64,000 nt of DNA from assembly GCA_963630635.1 (NCBI GenBank), contig CAVGOA010000002.1:1-64000 (forward strand). The letters run 5' to 3'. Numbering within the stretch: the first letter of the stretch is position 1; every line of letters starts with the position of its first letter. Positions 54,512 to 63,404 of this stretch are shown one piece after another. Source of the DNA: Paratractidigestivibacter sp963630635. GTDB lineage: Bacteria; Actinomycetota; Coriobacteriia; Coriobacteriales; Atopobiaceae. The position numbers and the translations under genes were made by a program. The notes under the pieces are model-generated. The model did not search any database, was not told the DNA's origin, and worked only from the letters and a program-made list of their open reading frames with translations.

Positions 54512-55394
54512 GAAGACCAGCCCCCTCCATAGCGGCGTACAAGCGCTCGCGGCCGGCGTCGGCCATGGGCCACAGTGGCTTGCGGTAGTACTCGTCGATG
54601 AGGCCCATCTTGGCCATCGCGGCCTTCACAGGAATGGGGTTGACCTCACAGAACAGCGAGTGGATAAGCTCCAGGTTGTCGATCTGGATCTTGCGCGCGC
54701 CCGCCACGTCGCCTGCCAGGAACTTCTCGCACATGTCATGAACGGTGGCCGGTGCCACGTCTGCCCACACGCTAATGACGCCCACGGCGCCCAGGCTCAT
54801 CAACGGCACGATCATGTCGTCGTTGCCGCTCATCATGCGGAACTCGTCGGACAAGCAGTGCGCGATCGAGGCGGCGTAGGAAATATCGCCCGAGGCCTCC
54901 TTGATACCCCACGCGTTGGGGTGCTTGGACAGGCGCTCCACGTTGTTGACGCTGATCTTGCAGCCCGTGCGACCAGGGATGTTGTACAAAATGCACGGCA
55001 CGTTGACGACGTCCATGACGTCTGCCAAGTGGTGGTACATGCCCTCTTCGTTGGACTTGTTGTAGTAGGGCGAGATGATGAGAAGACCGTCGACGCCAAG
55101 CTTCTGCAGCTCAAGGGACTTGCGCAGGGACTCGCCCGTGCAGTTCGAGCCCGAGCCGCCAATGACGGGCACGCGGCCGGCCACGCGCTGGACCACGCAC
55201 TCGGCAACCGAGAGGTCCTCGCTGTCGGTCATCGTGGCGGACTCGCCGGTGGTGCCCAGCACCAGGATGCCGTCGGTCTTGTTGGCCAGGTGGAAGTCGA
55301 CCAGGCCCTCGAGCTTCTCGAAATCGACCGAGCCGTCCTTCTTGAACGGGGTGACAAGGGCCACGACCGATCCGGTGAGGTTGTTCATGTCCAT
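54504..55394 (-). CDS. dapA: 4-hydroxy-tetrahydrodipicolinate synthase
   Basis: Condenses pyruvate with aspartate semialdehyde. The 296-residue TIM-barrel has LGTTGESATM, the catalytic Tyr in ILYNIPGRTG and the Schiff-base Lys in GIKEASGD. The ATG at 55394 has AAAGGA six bases upstream; the long ORF upstream of it has no coding character. It lies about 60 bases after lysA. Confidence 0.97.
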   Translation of the reverse strand: MDMNNLTGSVVALVTPFKKDGSVDFEKLEGLVDFHLANKTDGILVLGTTGESATMTDSEDLSVAECVVQRVAGRVPVIGGSGSNCTGESLRKSLELQKLGVDGLLIISPYYNKSNEEGMYHHLADVMDVVNVPCILYNIPGRTGCKISVNNVERLSKHPNAWGIKEASGDISYAASIAHCLSDEFRMMSGNDDMIVPLMSLGAVGVISVWADVAPATVHDMCEKFLAGDVAGARKIQIDNLELIHSLFCEVNPIPVKAAMAKMGLIDEYYRKPLWPMADAGRERLYAAMEGAGLLG

Positions 55395-55455
55395 GGTGCG
55401 TCCTTTCTCTTTTGCGTGCTGAACTTGTCGTGTGTCGTGCGCGTCGTGCACCTTT

Positions 55456-56739
55456 CTAGCTGGTCTTATTTGCCAGGGCCGAGAAGCGCGGGTCCTGGTC
55501 AAACGTGGCAAAGTAATCGGCCTGGGTCTCGGCGCGGCGAATCTGCTGGACGCTGCCATCCTCGCAAAGCAAAAGCTCGGCCGAGCGCAACGAGCCGTTG
55601 TAGTTGTAGCCCATCGAGAAGCCGTGGGCCCCGGCGTCGTGAATAAACAGCAGGTCACCGATGTCGGTGGCGGGCAGGTCGCGGTCGTGGGCAAACTGGT
55701 CGTTGTTCTCGCAAAGACGGCCTACAACGTTGTACTTACCGGCCGCGGGCTCGTCTTCCTTGCCCATCACGGTGATGTGGTGGTAGGCGTCGTAGATAGC
55801 CGGGCGCATGAGGTTGGCCGCGCAGGCGTCGACACCCAGGTAGTCGTGGTAGGTGACCTTGTGGTGGATCACGCGGGTGACCAGGGCACCAGCCGGCGCC
55901 AGCATCCAGCGGCCCAGCTCGGAGCACAGGCGCACGTCTCCCATGCCTGCGGGCACCAGGACCTCCTCAAAGGCCTGCCGCACGCCCTCGCCAATGGCCG
56001 CGATGTCAGCTGCCGGGTCGCCGGGCAGGTAGTCGACGCCAATGCCGCCCGAGAGGTCGACCAGCACCACGCGCACGCCCAGCTCGTCCTTGGCGCGAAC
56101 GCACAGCTCAAAGAGCTGACGAGCCAGGCTTGGGTAGTAGTCGTCGGTCTGGGTGTTGCTCGCCAAGAAGGCGTGGATGCCAAATTCCTCGACCCCCAGG
56201 TCGCGCAGGCGAGAAAAAGCCTCCATGAGCTGCGGCACCGTCATGCCAAACTTGGCGTCCTGAGGGCTGCCGATGATGGTGTTTGCGGCCGTGAAGTTGC
56301 CGCCCGGGTTCACGCGGCAGCACACCATGCGCGGCAGTTTGCCGTCCAGGGCCCGCGCCAGGCAGTCGACCATGTCAAGGCTATCCAGGTTGATGATGGC
56401 GCCCATCTTGGCGGCCTGCACGTAATCGGCGTCGGGGGTGTCGTTGCTGGAAAGCATAACGTCTTGGCCGGTTACGCCGCAAGCGGCCGCCAGCGTAAGC
56501 TCGGTTGCCGTGGCGCAGTCGCAGCCGCAGCCCTCCTGGGCAAGGATGCTCACGACCCAGGGGTTGGGCGTGGCCTTGACGGCAAAGTACTCCTTGAAGC
56601 CGGGGTTCCACGCAAAGGCCGCGTTAAGGGCACGCGCGCGAGCGCGAATCTGAGCCTCGTCATAAAGGTAAAACGGCGTGGGGTGGGTCGCGCAGATGTC
56701 TTCTAGCTGCTCTTTTGTCACAAAGGGCCGTTTTTGCAT
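55456..56739 (-). CDS. lysA: Diaminopimelate decarboxylase
   Basis: PLP enzyme making lysine from meso-diaminopimelate. The 427-residue alanine-racemase-fold protein has the PLP lysine in YFAVKATPNP, the HAFLASN loop after EFGI, GGIGVDYLPGD, and the C-terminal ICENNDQFAHDRDLP, where family members have CEsxD. The start has AAGGAG nine bases upstream. It is the first gene of the lysine operon and directly follows a lysine riboswitch. Confidence 0.95.
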   Translation of the reverse strand: MQKRPFVTKEQLEDICATHPTPFYLYDEAQIRARARALNAAFAWNPGFKEYFAVKATPNPWVVSILAQEGCGCDCATATELTLAAACGVTGQDVMLSSNDTPDADYVQAAKMGAIINLDSLDMVDCLARALDGKLPRMVCCRVNPGGNFTAANTIIGSPQDAKFGMTVPQLMEAFSRLRDLGVEEFGIHAFLASNTQTDDYYPSLARQLFELCVRAKDELGVRVVLVDLSGGIGVDYLPGDPAADIAAIGEGVRQAFEEVLVPAGMGDVRLCSELGRWMLAPAGALVTRVIHHKVTYHDYLGVDACAANLMRPAIYDAYHHITVMGKEDEPAAGKYNVVGRLCENNDQFAHDRDLPATDIGDLLFIHDAGAHGFSMGYNYNGSLRSAELLLCEDGSVQQIRRAETQADYFATFDQDPRFSALANKTS

Positions 56740-56742
56740 GGC

Positions 56743-56803
56743 GCTCTTCTCCTTGCCCGATCACTAAACTTGTGCAGCAGCGCAAGATTGCGGGCAAAAG
56801 AGC
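56743..56803 (-). promoter_or_regulatory. Possible ribosome-site-sequestering hairpin before lysA
   Basis: On the minus strand GCTCTTTTGCCC (56792-56803) is complementary to GGGCAA...AAGAGC (56743-56758), leaving the GGAG of the lysA ribosome binding site in a bulge. This may be the expression platform of the lysine riboswitch acting on translation. Confidence 0.5.
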
Positions 56804-56861
56804 AAACCAAAATACAGCCGCCCAAGACCTGCACGCCAGCGCCCCTGCGAGGATTCCCGCA

Positions 56862-56995
56862 GACAGTCCCAGGGGTGTTTCCCCTAAGCCCACCGCCGCG
56901 TTGCGCCCAACTGCGGCAGTTCGGCGAACCTCGCCTCGTCTTGGGATTATCGCCCGCCGGCTAGCCCAGGACCCTTCGTGCTCGCTCCTCTGTCG
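56862..56995 (-). ncRNA. Lysine riboswitch (L box)
   Basis: The leader of the lysA operon contains, in order on the minus strand, CGACAGAGGAGCG, TTCGCCGAAC, AGTTGGGCG and GGGACTGTC. These match the conserved core of the lysine riboswitch, and GACAG/CTGTC form the closing P1 stem. It sits about 120 bases before the lysA start. Lysine binding would shut off the operon. Confidence 0.8.
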
Positions 56996-57136
56996 ATGGG
57001 TTACACCCTATCACCGGCAAGCGGCGGGCGCCACCAAAATCTTGCTTCTAAACGCAACCGAAACAGATAGGGGCTAAACTGCAACGAGAGATTTGCCGGG
57101 CGCCCCACGCGACCCTTTGCCCGGCCTGGAGGAGCC

Positions 57137-58411
57137 TTGGACGAGAAGACCGTTGAGCTTGCGCGCGCCTACGCCCGCGAGTGTAAAGAAGAGGAGCTTG
57201 AGCTCCTGCGCCGCCTGGCAAAGATCCCCGCCCCCTCCCACCACGAGGAGAAGCGCGCCGAGGCCGTGCGCGAGTGGCTTTTGTCGCAGGGGGCCTCGCC
57301 CTGGAACGTGCGGATCGACCAGGCTAAAAACGTCGTGCTGCTGTTGCCTGGCGAAAACCACGAGGAGTGCTCGGTCTTCTCGGCGCATACCGATGTGGTG
57401 TTTGACGATACCGATGAGCTGCCGTTTCATGAGGATGAGACGCGCATGTACGCGCCCGGCGTGGGCGACGACACGGCCAACTTGGTTGGACTTTTGATGG
57501 CGGCGCGGTGGTTTTTGCGTGCGAGGCCGCGCCTGGACCGCGACGTATACGTGGTGGCAAACTCGTGCGAGGAGGGGCTGGGCAATTTGCTTGGGACCCG
57601 CACGCTCTTCTCGTCTTTAAAGGCCAAGCGGGTGCGCGTGCGCGACTTTACCAGCTTTGATTTGTACCTGGGCATGCACATCACCAGCGCGGTGGGCTCG
57701 CACCGCTGGCGCGTGCGGTGCGCGACCGAGGGCGGTCACTCCTGGGAGGACTTTGGGCACGAGAACGCCATCGAGGCGCTGTGCTCGTTTATCGAGGACC
57801 TGTACGCGACCAAACGACCCACCTCTGCCAAGACCACGGTTAACGTGGGGCGCTTTGTGGGCGGCACGTCGATCAACTCGATCGCCGAGAGGGCGTCTGT
57901 GCTGGTGGAGTACCGTTCTGCATCCGAGAAGTGCCTAGAGACCATGTACGGCAAGTTCGTCGCGCTGGTCGAGGAGCACCTGAAGGAACACACCCGCATT
58001 GACGTGGACCTTATTGGTCGCAGGCCCGCAAGCGGCAGCGACGTGCCCGAGGGGCAGGTCGAGCTGGTGGCCGCCGGCGACGAGGCGATCCGCGAGCTGG
58101 GCGGGGTCGAGCCCGTGCACCAGGAGAGCTCGACCGACGCCAACGTGCCGCTGTCGCAGGGAATCTGCGCGCACACGATCGGCACGGTCGAGGGCGACCT
58201 TTTGCACACCCGCGAGGAGTGGGTGGACAAGGACAGCCTTGAGCGGGGGCTGGCTCTGATCATGGGGCTTATGCTGGGGCGCGTTTGCGAAGGCGAGTTG
58301 GACGGGATTGCGACGGCGCAGAGCGGCGAGGCCGCGGCGGCGCAGAGCGGCGAGGCCGCGGCGGGCGCGGTTGAGGCCCCGGTCGCGGTCCCGGTCGCGA
58401 CCGAGGAGTAG
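57137..58411 (+). CDS. M20-family metallopeptidase/amidohydrolase
   Basis: A 424-residue zinc hydrolase, probably a carboxy- or aminopeptidase of the M20 family. Metal ligands are visible: SAHTDVV, GVGDDTAN, NSCEEGLGN and the dimerisation-domain GGHSWEDFGH. The TTG start has GGAGG four bases away. The C-terminus has a tandem AQSGEAAA repeat from a 24-base duplication. It is divergent from lysA; it is unlike the N-acetyl-diaminopimelate deacetylase family, so a lysine role is not supported. Confidence 0.85.
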   Translation: MDEKTVELARAYARECKEEELELLRRLAKIPAPSHHEEKRAEAVREWLLSQGASPWNVRIDQAKNVVLLLPGENHEECSVFSAHTDVVFDDTDELPFHEDETRMYAPGVGDDTANLVGLLMAARWFLRARPRLDRDVYVVANSCEEGLGNLLGTRTLFSSLKAKRVRVRDFTSFDLYLGMHITSAVGSHRWRVRCATEGGHSWEDFGHENAIEALCSFIEDLYATKRPTSAKTTVNVGRFVGGTSINSIAERASVLVEYRSASEKCLETMYGKFVALVEEHLKEHTRIDVDLIGRRPASGSDVPEGQVELVAAGDEAIRELGGVEPVHQESSTDANVPLSQGICAHTIGTVEGDLLHTREEWVDKDSLERGLALIMGLMLGRVCEGELDGIATAQSGEAAAAQSGEAAAGAVEAPVAVPVATEE

Positions 58412-58415
58412 CCCC

Positions 58416-59285
58416 GTGAACCTCAAGCAGCTTGAGTACTTTGTCGCCATCGCCGAGGAAGGCCAGATCACGGCCGCGGCCCGGCGGCTCAACATCTCGC
58501 AGCCGCCGCTTTCCTATGAGCTGGGCAAGCTTGAAGACGAGCTAGAGACCAAGCTGGTCGTGCGCGGGCCGCGTGCCTGCACCTTGACCGAGGCAGGGCA
58601 GCTTCTTTACGAGCGGGCAGTGCGCCTTCTTGCCATGGCACAGGCCACAAAGGCCGAGGTCGCCTGCGTTGGCAAGGGCATGACGGGGTGCTTGCGCCTG
58701 GCGTGCGTGCCCAGCGCGGCAGGCCTTGTACCTGGGGCTCGTTTGCGCGAGTTGGCTGGGTTGTACCCCGACGTGAGCATTGAGGTCACGCGTGCGGCAA
58801 CGGGCGAGGCGCTTGAGCTATTGGACGCAGGTCTGGCCGACGTGGCCGTGGTTCGCACCCCGTTTTCGAGTGAGGGCCTGCGCTGCCGCTACGCCGCGAC
58901 CGAGCCGATGGTGGCCGTCATGCCCGCCCACCTTGAGGCAGGCGGCGATCTAGACTGCGGCTTGGACGATCTTGCTGGGCGCCCGCTGGTTGTGGCCCGC
59001 GACGACCGTGCCCATCTCGAGCAGGTATTTTCTGGGCAAGGCATCGATTTTTGCTGCGCCGTGCAAACCGACGACCAAGTGAGTGCCGCTCTGTGGGCCC
59101 GCGAGGGCATGGGTGTGGCGCTGGTCGCGCGTTCGCTGATTCGCGTGGCCGACACCGGCGAGTGCTACATCAAAGAGCTGCGCTGCAAAGAGCTGGAGTC
59201 GCGCCTGGCCGTGGTCTGGCAGGCCCAGCGCACCCTCTCTCCCCTGGCTCAGCGCGCCATCGCCCTTCTCGGCGAGCTGGGGTAG
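58416..59285 (+). CDS. LysR-family transcriptional regulator
   Basis: A 289-residue regulator with the N-terminal winged helix MNLKQLEYFVAIAEEGQITA-type start (here from GTG) and SQPPLSYELGKLEDEL recognition helix, followed by a periplasmic-binding-protein-like effector domain (LRLACVPSAAGLVPGARLRE). The GTG start is four bases after the M20 peptidase stop, so the two genes are coupled. Target and ligand unknown. Confidence 0.92.
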   Translation: MNLKQLEYFVAIAEEGQITAAARRLNISQPPLSYELGKLEDELETKLVVRGPRACTLTEAGQLLYERAVRLLAMAQATKAEVACVGKGMTGCLRLACVPSAAGLVPGARLRELAGLYPDVSIEVTRAATGEALELLDAGLADVAVVRTPFSSEGLRCRYAATEPMVAVMPAHLEAGGDLDCGLDDLAGRPLVVARDDRAHLEQVFSGQGIDFCCAVQTDDQVSAALWAREGMGVALVARSLIRVADTGECYIKELRCKELESRLAVVWQAQRTLSPLAQRAIALLGELG

Positions 59286-59321
59286 GGCAAAGCCAGGTAC
59301 GCGGGCCGTGCCGCCAAAAGA

Positions 59322-59457
59322 AAAATACGATATTGGGAAGCCGGTTTGCCCTGAGACGCGTTAACGCGGCACAGCCGCGACAAAACCCCAGGTCGCGAAT
59401 CGCGAAAAACCTTGGCGAGCCGCTATTTAGCGTTTCGGCTTCCCAATATCGTATTTT
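59322..59457. repeat. Terminal-inverted-repeat element 3
   Basis: Perfect 22-base arms (59322-59343 and 59436-59457; AAAATACGATATTGGGAAGC on the left) enclose 92 bases with CCCCAGGTCGCG, the word also found in elements 1 and 2 at 31820 and 32056. Non-coding, between convergent genes. Confidence 0.8.
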
Positions 59458-59471
59458 GTATTTGCGGCGCG

Positions 59472-59993
59472 CTACCCGGCCAGCAAAAGCGCGGCCAGAA
59501 GAGCGGCTTGGCCACAGGCGTTCACGCACTGCTCGAGCCAATTGGAGCGCACGTTGGTCTGGTCTCGGTGGCCGGCAAAGTATCCCATAGCGCACATGCA
59601 GGCAACCCAAACAAGCAGGCACACAAGCGACGGCATACGCACGAGCGCGGCCAACAACCCCGCTACCTGCGCATGGTTAATCGCAGTGCCCGCGATCATA
59701 AGCACAAATCCCACAGGCATGACGTAGCGCATCTGCTTGTTAAGCCAAGTCACGTTGCGCCGCGCGACGGCGATGAGGAGCTTCCAACAGACCTTGCCCG
59801 CCCCGCCCGCAAACGCCACGATAGCACCTGCGACAAACAGCGGGCTTGCCGCACGGGCGCCAAAAACCGCCGCGCTCGCGCAGAAGAGCGCCACCGGCAC
59901 AGCATCTACCAGCGCCAACGCCAGGGTAAAGCCCTCGGGCAGGTCGTTCTTCTCGCCGTCGCCCGCCGTACTGCCCGCGTTTTGCTTGCTCAT
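59472..59993 (-). CDS. Small integral membrane protein, unknown function
   Basis: A 173-residue protein with a short polar N-terminus (SKQNAGSTAGDGEKNDLPEG) and about five transmembrane segments, seen at LALALVDAVPVALFCASAAV, FVAGAIVAFAGGAGKVCW, YVMPVGFVLMIAGTAI, LVCLLVWVACMCAMGYFA and AALLAALLLAG. I do not recognise a family. The start has GAGAGGGA. It is convergent with the LysR gene. Confidence 0.75.
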   Translation of the reverse strand: MSKQNAGSTAGDGEKNDLPEGFTLALALVDAVPVALFCASAAVFGARAASPLFVAGAIVAFAGGAGKVCWKLLIAVARRNVTWLNKQMRYVMPVGFVLMIAGTAINHAQVAGLLAALVRMPSLVCLLVWVACMCAMGYFAGHRDQTNVRSNWLEQCVNACGQAALLAALLLAG

Positions 59994-60332
59994 GTGGGTC
60001 CCTCTCGCCGTATTTTTAAACCGCAGTCAATAGTACTCCGCACTAAGGGTTGCTAGTTTTTATCAAAGCCGAAACCATTCCGGCGATATCCACCGCAAAT
60101 GAAGGGTTTATGGAACGTTGGCCGCGTTATTAAGCCGCGGAGAAACCCAAAGTGCCCGCGTACGCTTGCCTTTTGATTATGTCGGCGCAACCCGCACCCG
60201 CCACCCGCACGAAAATCCACCCGCCGCTTTCCTTTGGCTTTCGTGCCGCTCACCTACCCGGCGGCCGCACCGGCCCAAACGGGCATATAGTCGACTAGCG
60301 ACCACTGGCAACTGGCCTTAAGGAGGCTCCCC
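59994..60332. other. Divergent intergenic region (339 bases)
   Basis: Lower GC than its surroundings. A possible hairpin (GGGTTT 60104 with AAACCC 60143, inner CCGCG/CGCGG) is present. No gene or known RNA is recognised; it should hold the promoter of the epimerase gene. Confidence 0.6.
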
Positions 60333-61211
60333 ATGGACATCACTATCTCGGACGGCAAGCTTAGCGTCGGCCTTACCGGCGAGGGCGGCTCGCTCACCTC
60401 GATCAAGCGCGACGGCACCGAGTACCTTTGGCAGGCAGACCCCGCCGTTTGGTCGGGCCAGGCGCCGATCTGCTTTCCCGTTTGCGGCGGCCTGCGCGAC
60501 GGCCAGGCCGTGACGGCCTCGGGCAAGAAGGTGAGCCTCGCGCGCCACGGCTTTGCCCGCAGCAGCGTCTTTGACCTTGTCGAAAGCACACAGAGCACCG
60601 CGACCTACCGCCTGGTAAGCTCCGAGGAAACCCTGGCTCAGTACCCCTTTGCCTTTATCCTGGACGCCTCCTACGCCGTGGCCAACGGCCGCCTGAGCGT
60701 AACTTACTCGGTCACCAACGCCGGCGACGAGGACATGCCCTTCTTTATCGGCGGCCACCCGGGCTTTCGCTGCCCCATCGCAGAAGGCGAGTCCTACGAC
60801 GACTACCTGGTACGCTTTGAGAAGCCCGAGGCCTCGACGCTGTGCCGCGCCGTGCCCTCGACCGGCCTGATCGACGTCGAGGACCGCGAGGATTCCCCCA
60901 CCGCCGGCACCGACGTCTTGCCCATCACGCATGACCTCTTTGGCTTTGCCGAGAAGATCTACGACGTGCTCGAGTCGCGCTCGGCCACCCTCACCAACCA
61001 GGCGGGCGACCACGGCGTGCGCCTGGAGTTTAGCGACTTCGACTACCTGATCGTGTGGAGCAAGCCCGCGGGCGACTTTGTGGCCATCGAGCCCTGGGGC
61101 GGGCTGTCTACCTGCTCGGACGAGGACGACGTCCTGGAGCACAAGCGCGGCTGCATCGTGGCGGCCCCCGGCCAGACCGTGACCCGCACCTTCACCATCG
61201 AGCCGTTCTAG
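60333..61211 (+). CDS. Aldose 1-epimerase family protein (LacX-like)
   Basis: A 292-residue beta-sandwich mutarotase-like protein. Visible are LSVGLTGEGGSLTSIKRDG, EYLWQADP, FPVCGGLRDG, RHGFARSSVF (catalytic His of the HGFAR motif), and FFIGGHPGF (second His), which places it in the LacX branch that interconverts anomers of sugars or sugar phosphates. AAGGAGG precedes the ATG. A compact hairpin follows the stop. Confidence 0.9.
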   Translation: MDITISDGKLSVGLTGEGGSLTSIKRDGTEYLWQADPAVWSGQAPICFPVCGGLRDGQAVTASGKKVSLARHGFARSSVFDLVESTQSTATYRLVSSEETLAQYPFAFILDASYAVANGRLSVTYSVTNAGDEDMPFFIGGHPGFRCPIAEGESYDDYLVRFEKPEASTLCRAVPSTGLIDVEDREDSPTAGTDVLPITHDLFGFAEKIYDVLESRSATLTNQAGDHGVRLEFSDFDYLIVWSKPAGDFVAIEPWGGLSTCSDEDDVLEHKRGCIVAAPGQTVTRTFTIEPF

Positions 61212-61218
61212 GCAGCAC

Positions 61219-61244
61219 GGGCGGCCCCGGGCCGCCTCTTTTCG
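61219..61244 (+). terminator. Intrinsic terminator of the epimerase gene
   Basis: GGCGGCCC / GGGCCGCC with a one-base centre is followed by TCTTTTC. Confidence 0.7.
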
Positions 61245-61312
61245 ATGGCGGGACCTAAATCGCAGATAAAGCGCTTCAATTGGGCGAGAATCTGCGATTT
61301 AGGTCCCGCCAT
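61245..61312. repeat. Long hairpin with loop shared with 32855-32926
   Basis: Perfect 22-base arms (61245-61266 and 61291-61312) enclose a 24-base loop TAAAGCGCTTCAATTGGGCG plus GAGAA. The loop word GATAAAGCGCTTCAATT is also in the hairpin at 32855 (minus strand), with unrelated arms. Confidence 0.85.
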
Positions 61313-61341
61313 TGTGTTGCAGGGCTTCTCGCCGCCGCACT

Positions 61342-62688
61342 TTATGCCGGGATAGGCACCATCACGTCCAGACAAAAGATGTCGCCAGCAGCGCGGCAGG
61401 TCATGGTCCCGCCCGCGGCCTCGACGATCATCCGCATGCTGCGGGTGCCATAACCGTGGTTTGCCTTGTCGCCCTTGCTCGTGCGCGGCAAGCCGTCGGG
61501 GCCCAGGCACAGCTCTCCGTCAAAGTAGTTCTCCACGTGGATCAAGGCCATGTCGCCTTGCCGGCGCACCACCAGGCCAATGCTTCGCCGCTCGGCATCG
61601 TTCAGGCGCTCGACGGCTTCGATGGCGTTATCCAGGGCATTTCCAAAGAAGGAGTAAAGGTCAGCCGGCGCCATAAACCCAAGAGCCGTACCGTCGGCGA
61701 TGCACGACAACGTGATGCCGCGTTTCTCGCAGTACAGGCTCTTCTCGGTCAAAATCGTGTTCAGGGCGTCGTTTCCGCTTTTGACCACGCAATCGTAGAC
61801 ATCGACCTCGCGCGACAGGTTGTCCAGCACCCGCTCGTCGACCGCAGCCGCGCCCGCGGCCAGCTGCCTGATTTGGTGCTTGAGGTCGTGGGCCTTAAGG
61901 TTGATCGCCTCGATGCTCTCGCGACGCATCTCGTACTGGCGCGCCTCGGCCGCGCGCATGCGCTCGACGGCCGCCATGTCCATCTGAAGCCGCCGGTTAT
62001 AGACGATCTCGAACATCGAGTACATCACATAGACGCAAACCAGCAGGTAAACGACGCTTAGCGTGTAGGTGTCATACAAAGGAACACCTATCTCGGGCAC
62101 CGAGATGTCTTTGATCACCAGGTCAAGCACCATGTTGAACACAACCGCGCACGCGGCAACCAGTACCATCACGGGGTCCTTGATCTTAAGAAGCCCGCTT
62201 GTCTCCACGCGTTTGACCAGCGCAAAGTAGGCAACAAGGTAAACCAGCAACGTGATGCCAGCGCCCCTTACCGTGGCCTCAAACACGGGCGGCGGCGTTT
62301 GCGCAAAAGGAAAGAACGTCGAGAAGACCCGGTCGGCCGCGGACGACAGGTTCTCCAGCGAGTAGGCCATCGAACAGCAAAACACCGAGGTCAAGAGCGG
62401 GCAGTCAAAAACAAAGCGTTGGACCGCCACGCCCAAAGCCAGCTCGGTCACAAAAGATAGAACGGCCAACACAAGGGACAGATCGCTTGTAAGGGCGGGA
62501 AAAATCGAGAATCCGCCCAGGTAGGACACCACGGCAAAACCCAGTACCGCGATCGCGGCCCCCACCTGCCGCACCATGCTACCCCGGGCGGGCAAGGTAC
62601 GCGAGAAGAGCCAGACCGCCACCGCAAACTTAAGGATCGAATACGCCGACAAAAGCGGCGCCTCGTACGTAAGCCCCGTTAGCTCCAT
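61342..62688 (-). CDS. AgrC/NatK-type sensor histidine kinase (GHKL)
   Basis: A 448-residue membrane kinase. Six or so transmembrane segments fill the first 225 residues; the dimerisation helix carries the phospho-accepting His in LKAHDLKHQIRQL (His near 267), and the GHKL ATPase domain has FFGNALDNAIEAVERL (N box) and YGTRSMRMIVEAAGG (G box). The layout is that of peptide-sensing AgrC-like kinases, though no AgrD/AgrB is nearby. Its ATG overlaps the stop of the response regulator by one base (TAATG). Confidence 0.9.
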   Translation of the reverse strand: MELTGLTYEAPLLSAYSILKFAVAVWLFSRTLPARGSMVRQVGAAIAVLGFAVVSYLGGFSIFPALTSDLSLVLAVLSFVTELALGVAVQRFVFDCPLLTSVFCCSMAYSLENLSSAADRVFSTFFPFAQTPPPVFEATVRGAGITLLVYLVAYFALVKRVETSGLLKIKDPVMVLVAACAVVFNMVLDLVIKDISVPEIGVPLYDTYTLSVVYLLVCVYVMYSMFEIVYNRRLQMDMAAVERMRAAEARQYEMRRESIEAINLKAHDLKHQIRQLAAGAAAVDERVLDNLSREVDVYDCVVKSGNDALNTILTEKSLYCEKRGITLSCIADGTALGFMAPADLYSFFGNALDNAIEAVERLNDAERRSIGLVVRRQGDMALIHVENYFDGELCLGPDGLPRTSKGDKANHGYGTRSMRMIVEAAGGTMTCRAAGDIFCLDVMVPIPA

Positions 62689-63404
62689 TAGATGCTCCCG
62701 CCCAGAAAGCCCACGATGGTGGCCGTGGCCTCGTGCTTGCGCGACCGGCTAAGGCGCAAAACGGCGCCCGAATAGGTGCGCAGCTCGCCGCCGCGAACCG
62801 CACAGATGTGGTTCATGTTGACCAGGCAGCTGTTTGAGATGCGCACAAAGGGACCGCCCGCGACCCCGTTTTCAAAGGCCTTAAGACTGCCGTAGGTCAC
62901 CACCGGATCTTGCCCGCCCAGCAGATGGTAGGTCACGTCGTGGCGGTTGACCTCGACATACTCGATGTCGGCCGTGGGCACCACGCGAAGCCCGCCGTCG
63001 CGGGTGTTAATGGCAACCGACGCCCGCGCGCTTCTGCGGACCTTGCGCATGGCCTTGTCCATCCGCATGCGAAAGTCAAAGTAACTCACCGGTTTAACGA
63101 TAAAGTCCAAGGCGTCTACCTCGTAGCCGCGCACGGCGTACTGGGCCAGGTTGGTCACAAAGACCAGCGGAGTCTCCTGGTCATAGGTGCGCATGAGCTG
63201 GGCGGCCTCCATACCGTTGATCCCCGGCATCTGGATATCCATAAAGACCAGGTCAAAGCGACGGTGCGACAACTCAAACTCCATGGCGCTGCTAAAACGC
63301 TCGACGGTAAGGTCAAGGCTCTTCTCGGCGGCGTAGCGGGCTATGAACGCACAGAGGACATCGGCTGCGGCGGTCTCGTCCTCGACGATTGCGATGTGCG
63401 ACAT
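62688..63404 (-). CDS. LytTR-family response regulator
   Basis: A 238-residue regulator. The receiver domain has acidic IVEDE, phospho-acceptor Asp in LVFMDIQMPG (near 56), the Lys in IVKPVSYF; the C-terminal LytTR DNA-binding domain reads DIEYVEVNRHDVTYHL and RISNSCLVNMNHI. The ATG at 63404 has AGGAGGAG. Upstream of and coupled to the histidine kinase. Confidence 0.93.
   Translation of the reverse strand: MSHIAIVEDETAAADVLCAFIARYAAEKSLDLTVERFSSAMEFELSHRRFDLVFMDIQMPGINGMEAAQLMRTYDQETPLVFVTNLAQYAVRGYEVDALDFIVKPVSYFDFRMRMDKAMRKVRRSARASVAINTRDGGLRVVPTADIEYVEVNRHDVTYHLLGGQDPVVTYGSLKAFENGVAGGPFVRISNSCLVNMNHICAVRGGELRTYSGAVLRLSRSRKHEATATIVGFLGGSI

Noticed and set aside
56660..56893. A 77-codon frame before lysA
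   Set aside because: It overlaps the riboswitch leader and the lysA start and has no ribosome site.
57137..58411. M20 peptidase as the missing N-acetyl-diaminopimelate deacetylase
   Set aside because: Its metal motifs are of the peptidase type and it is divergent from, not in, the lysine operon.
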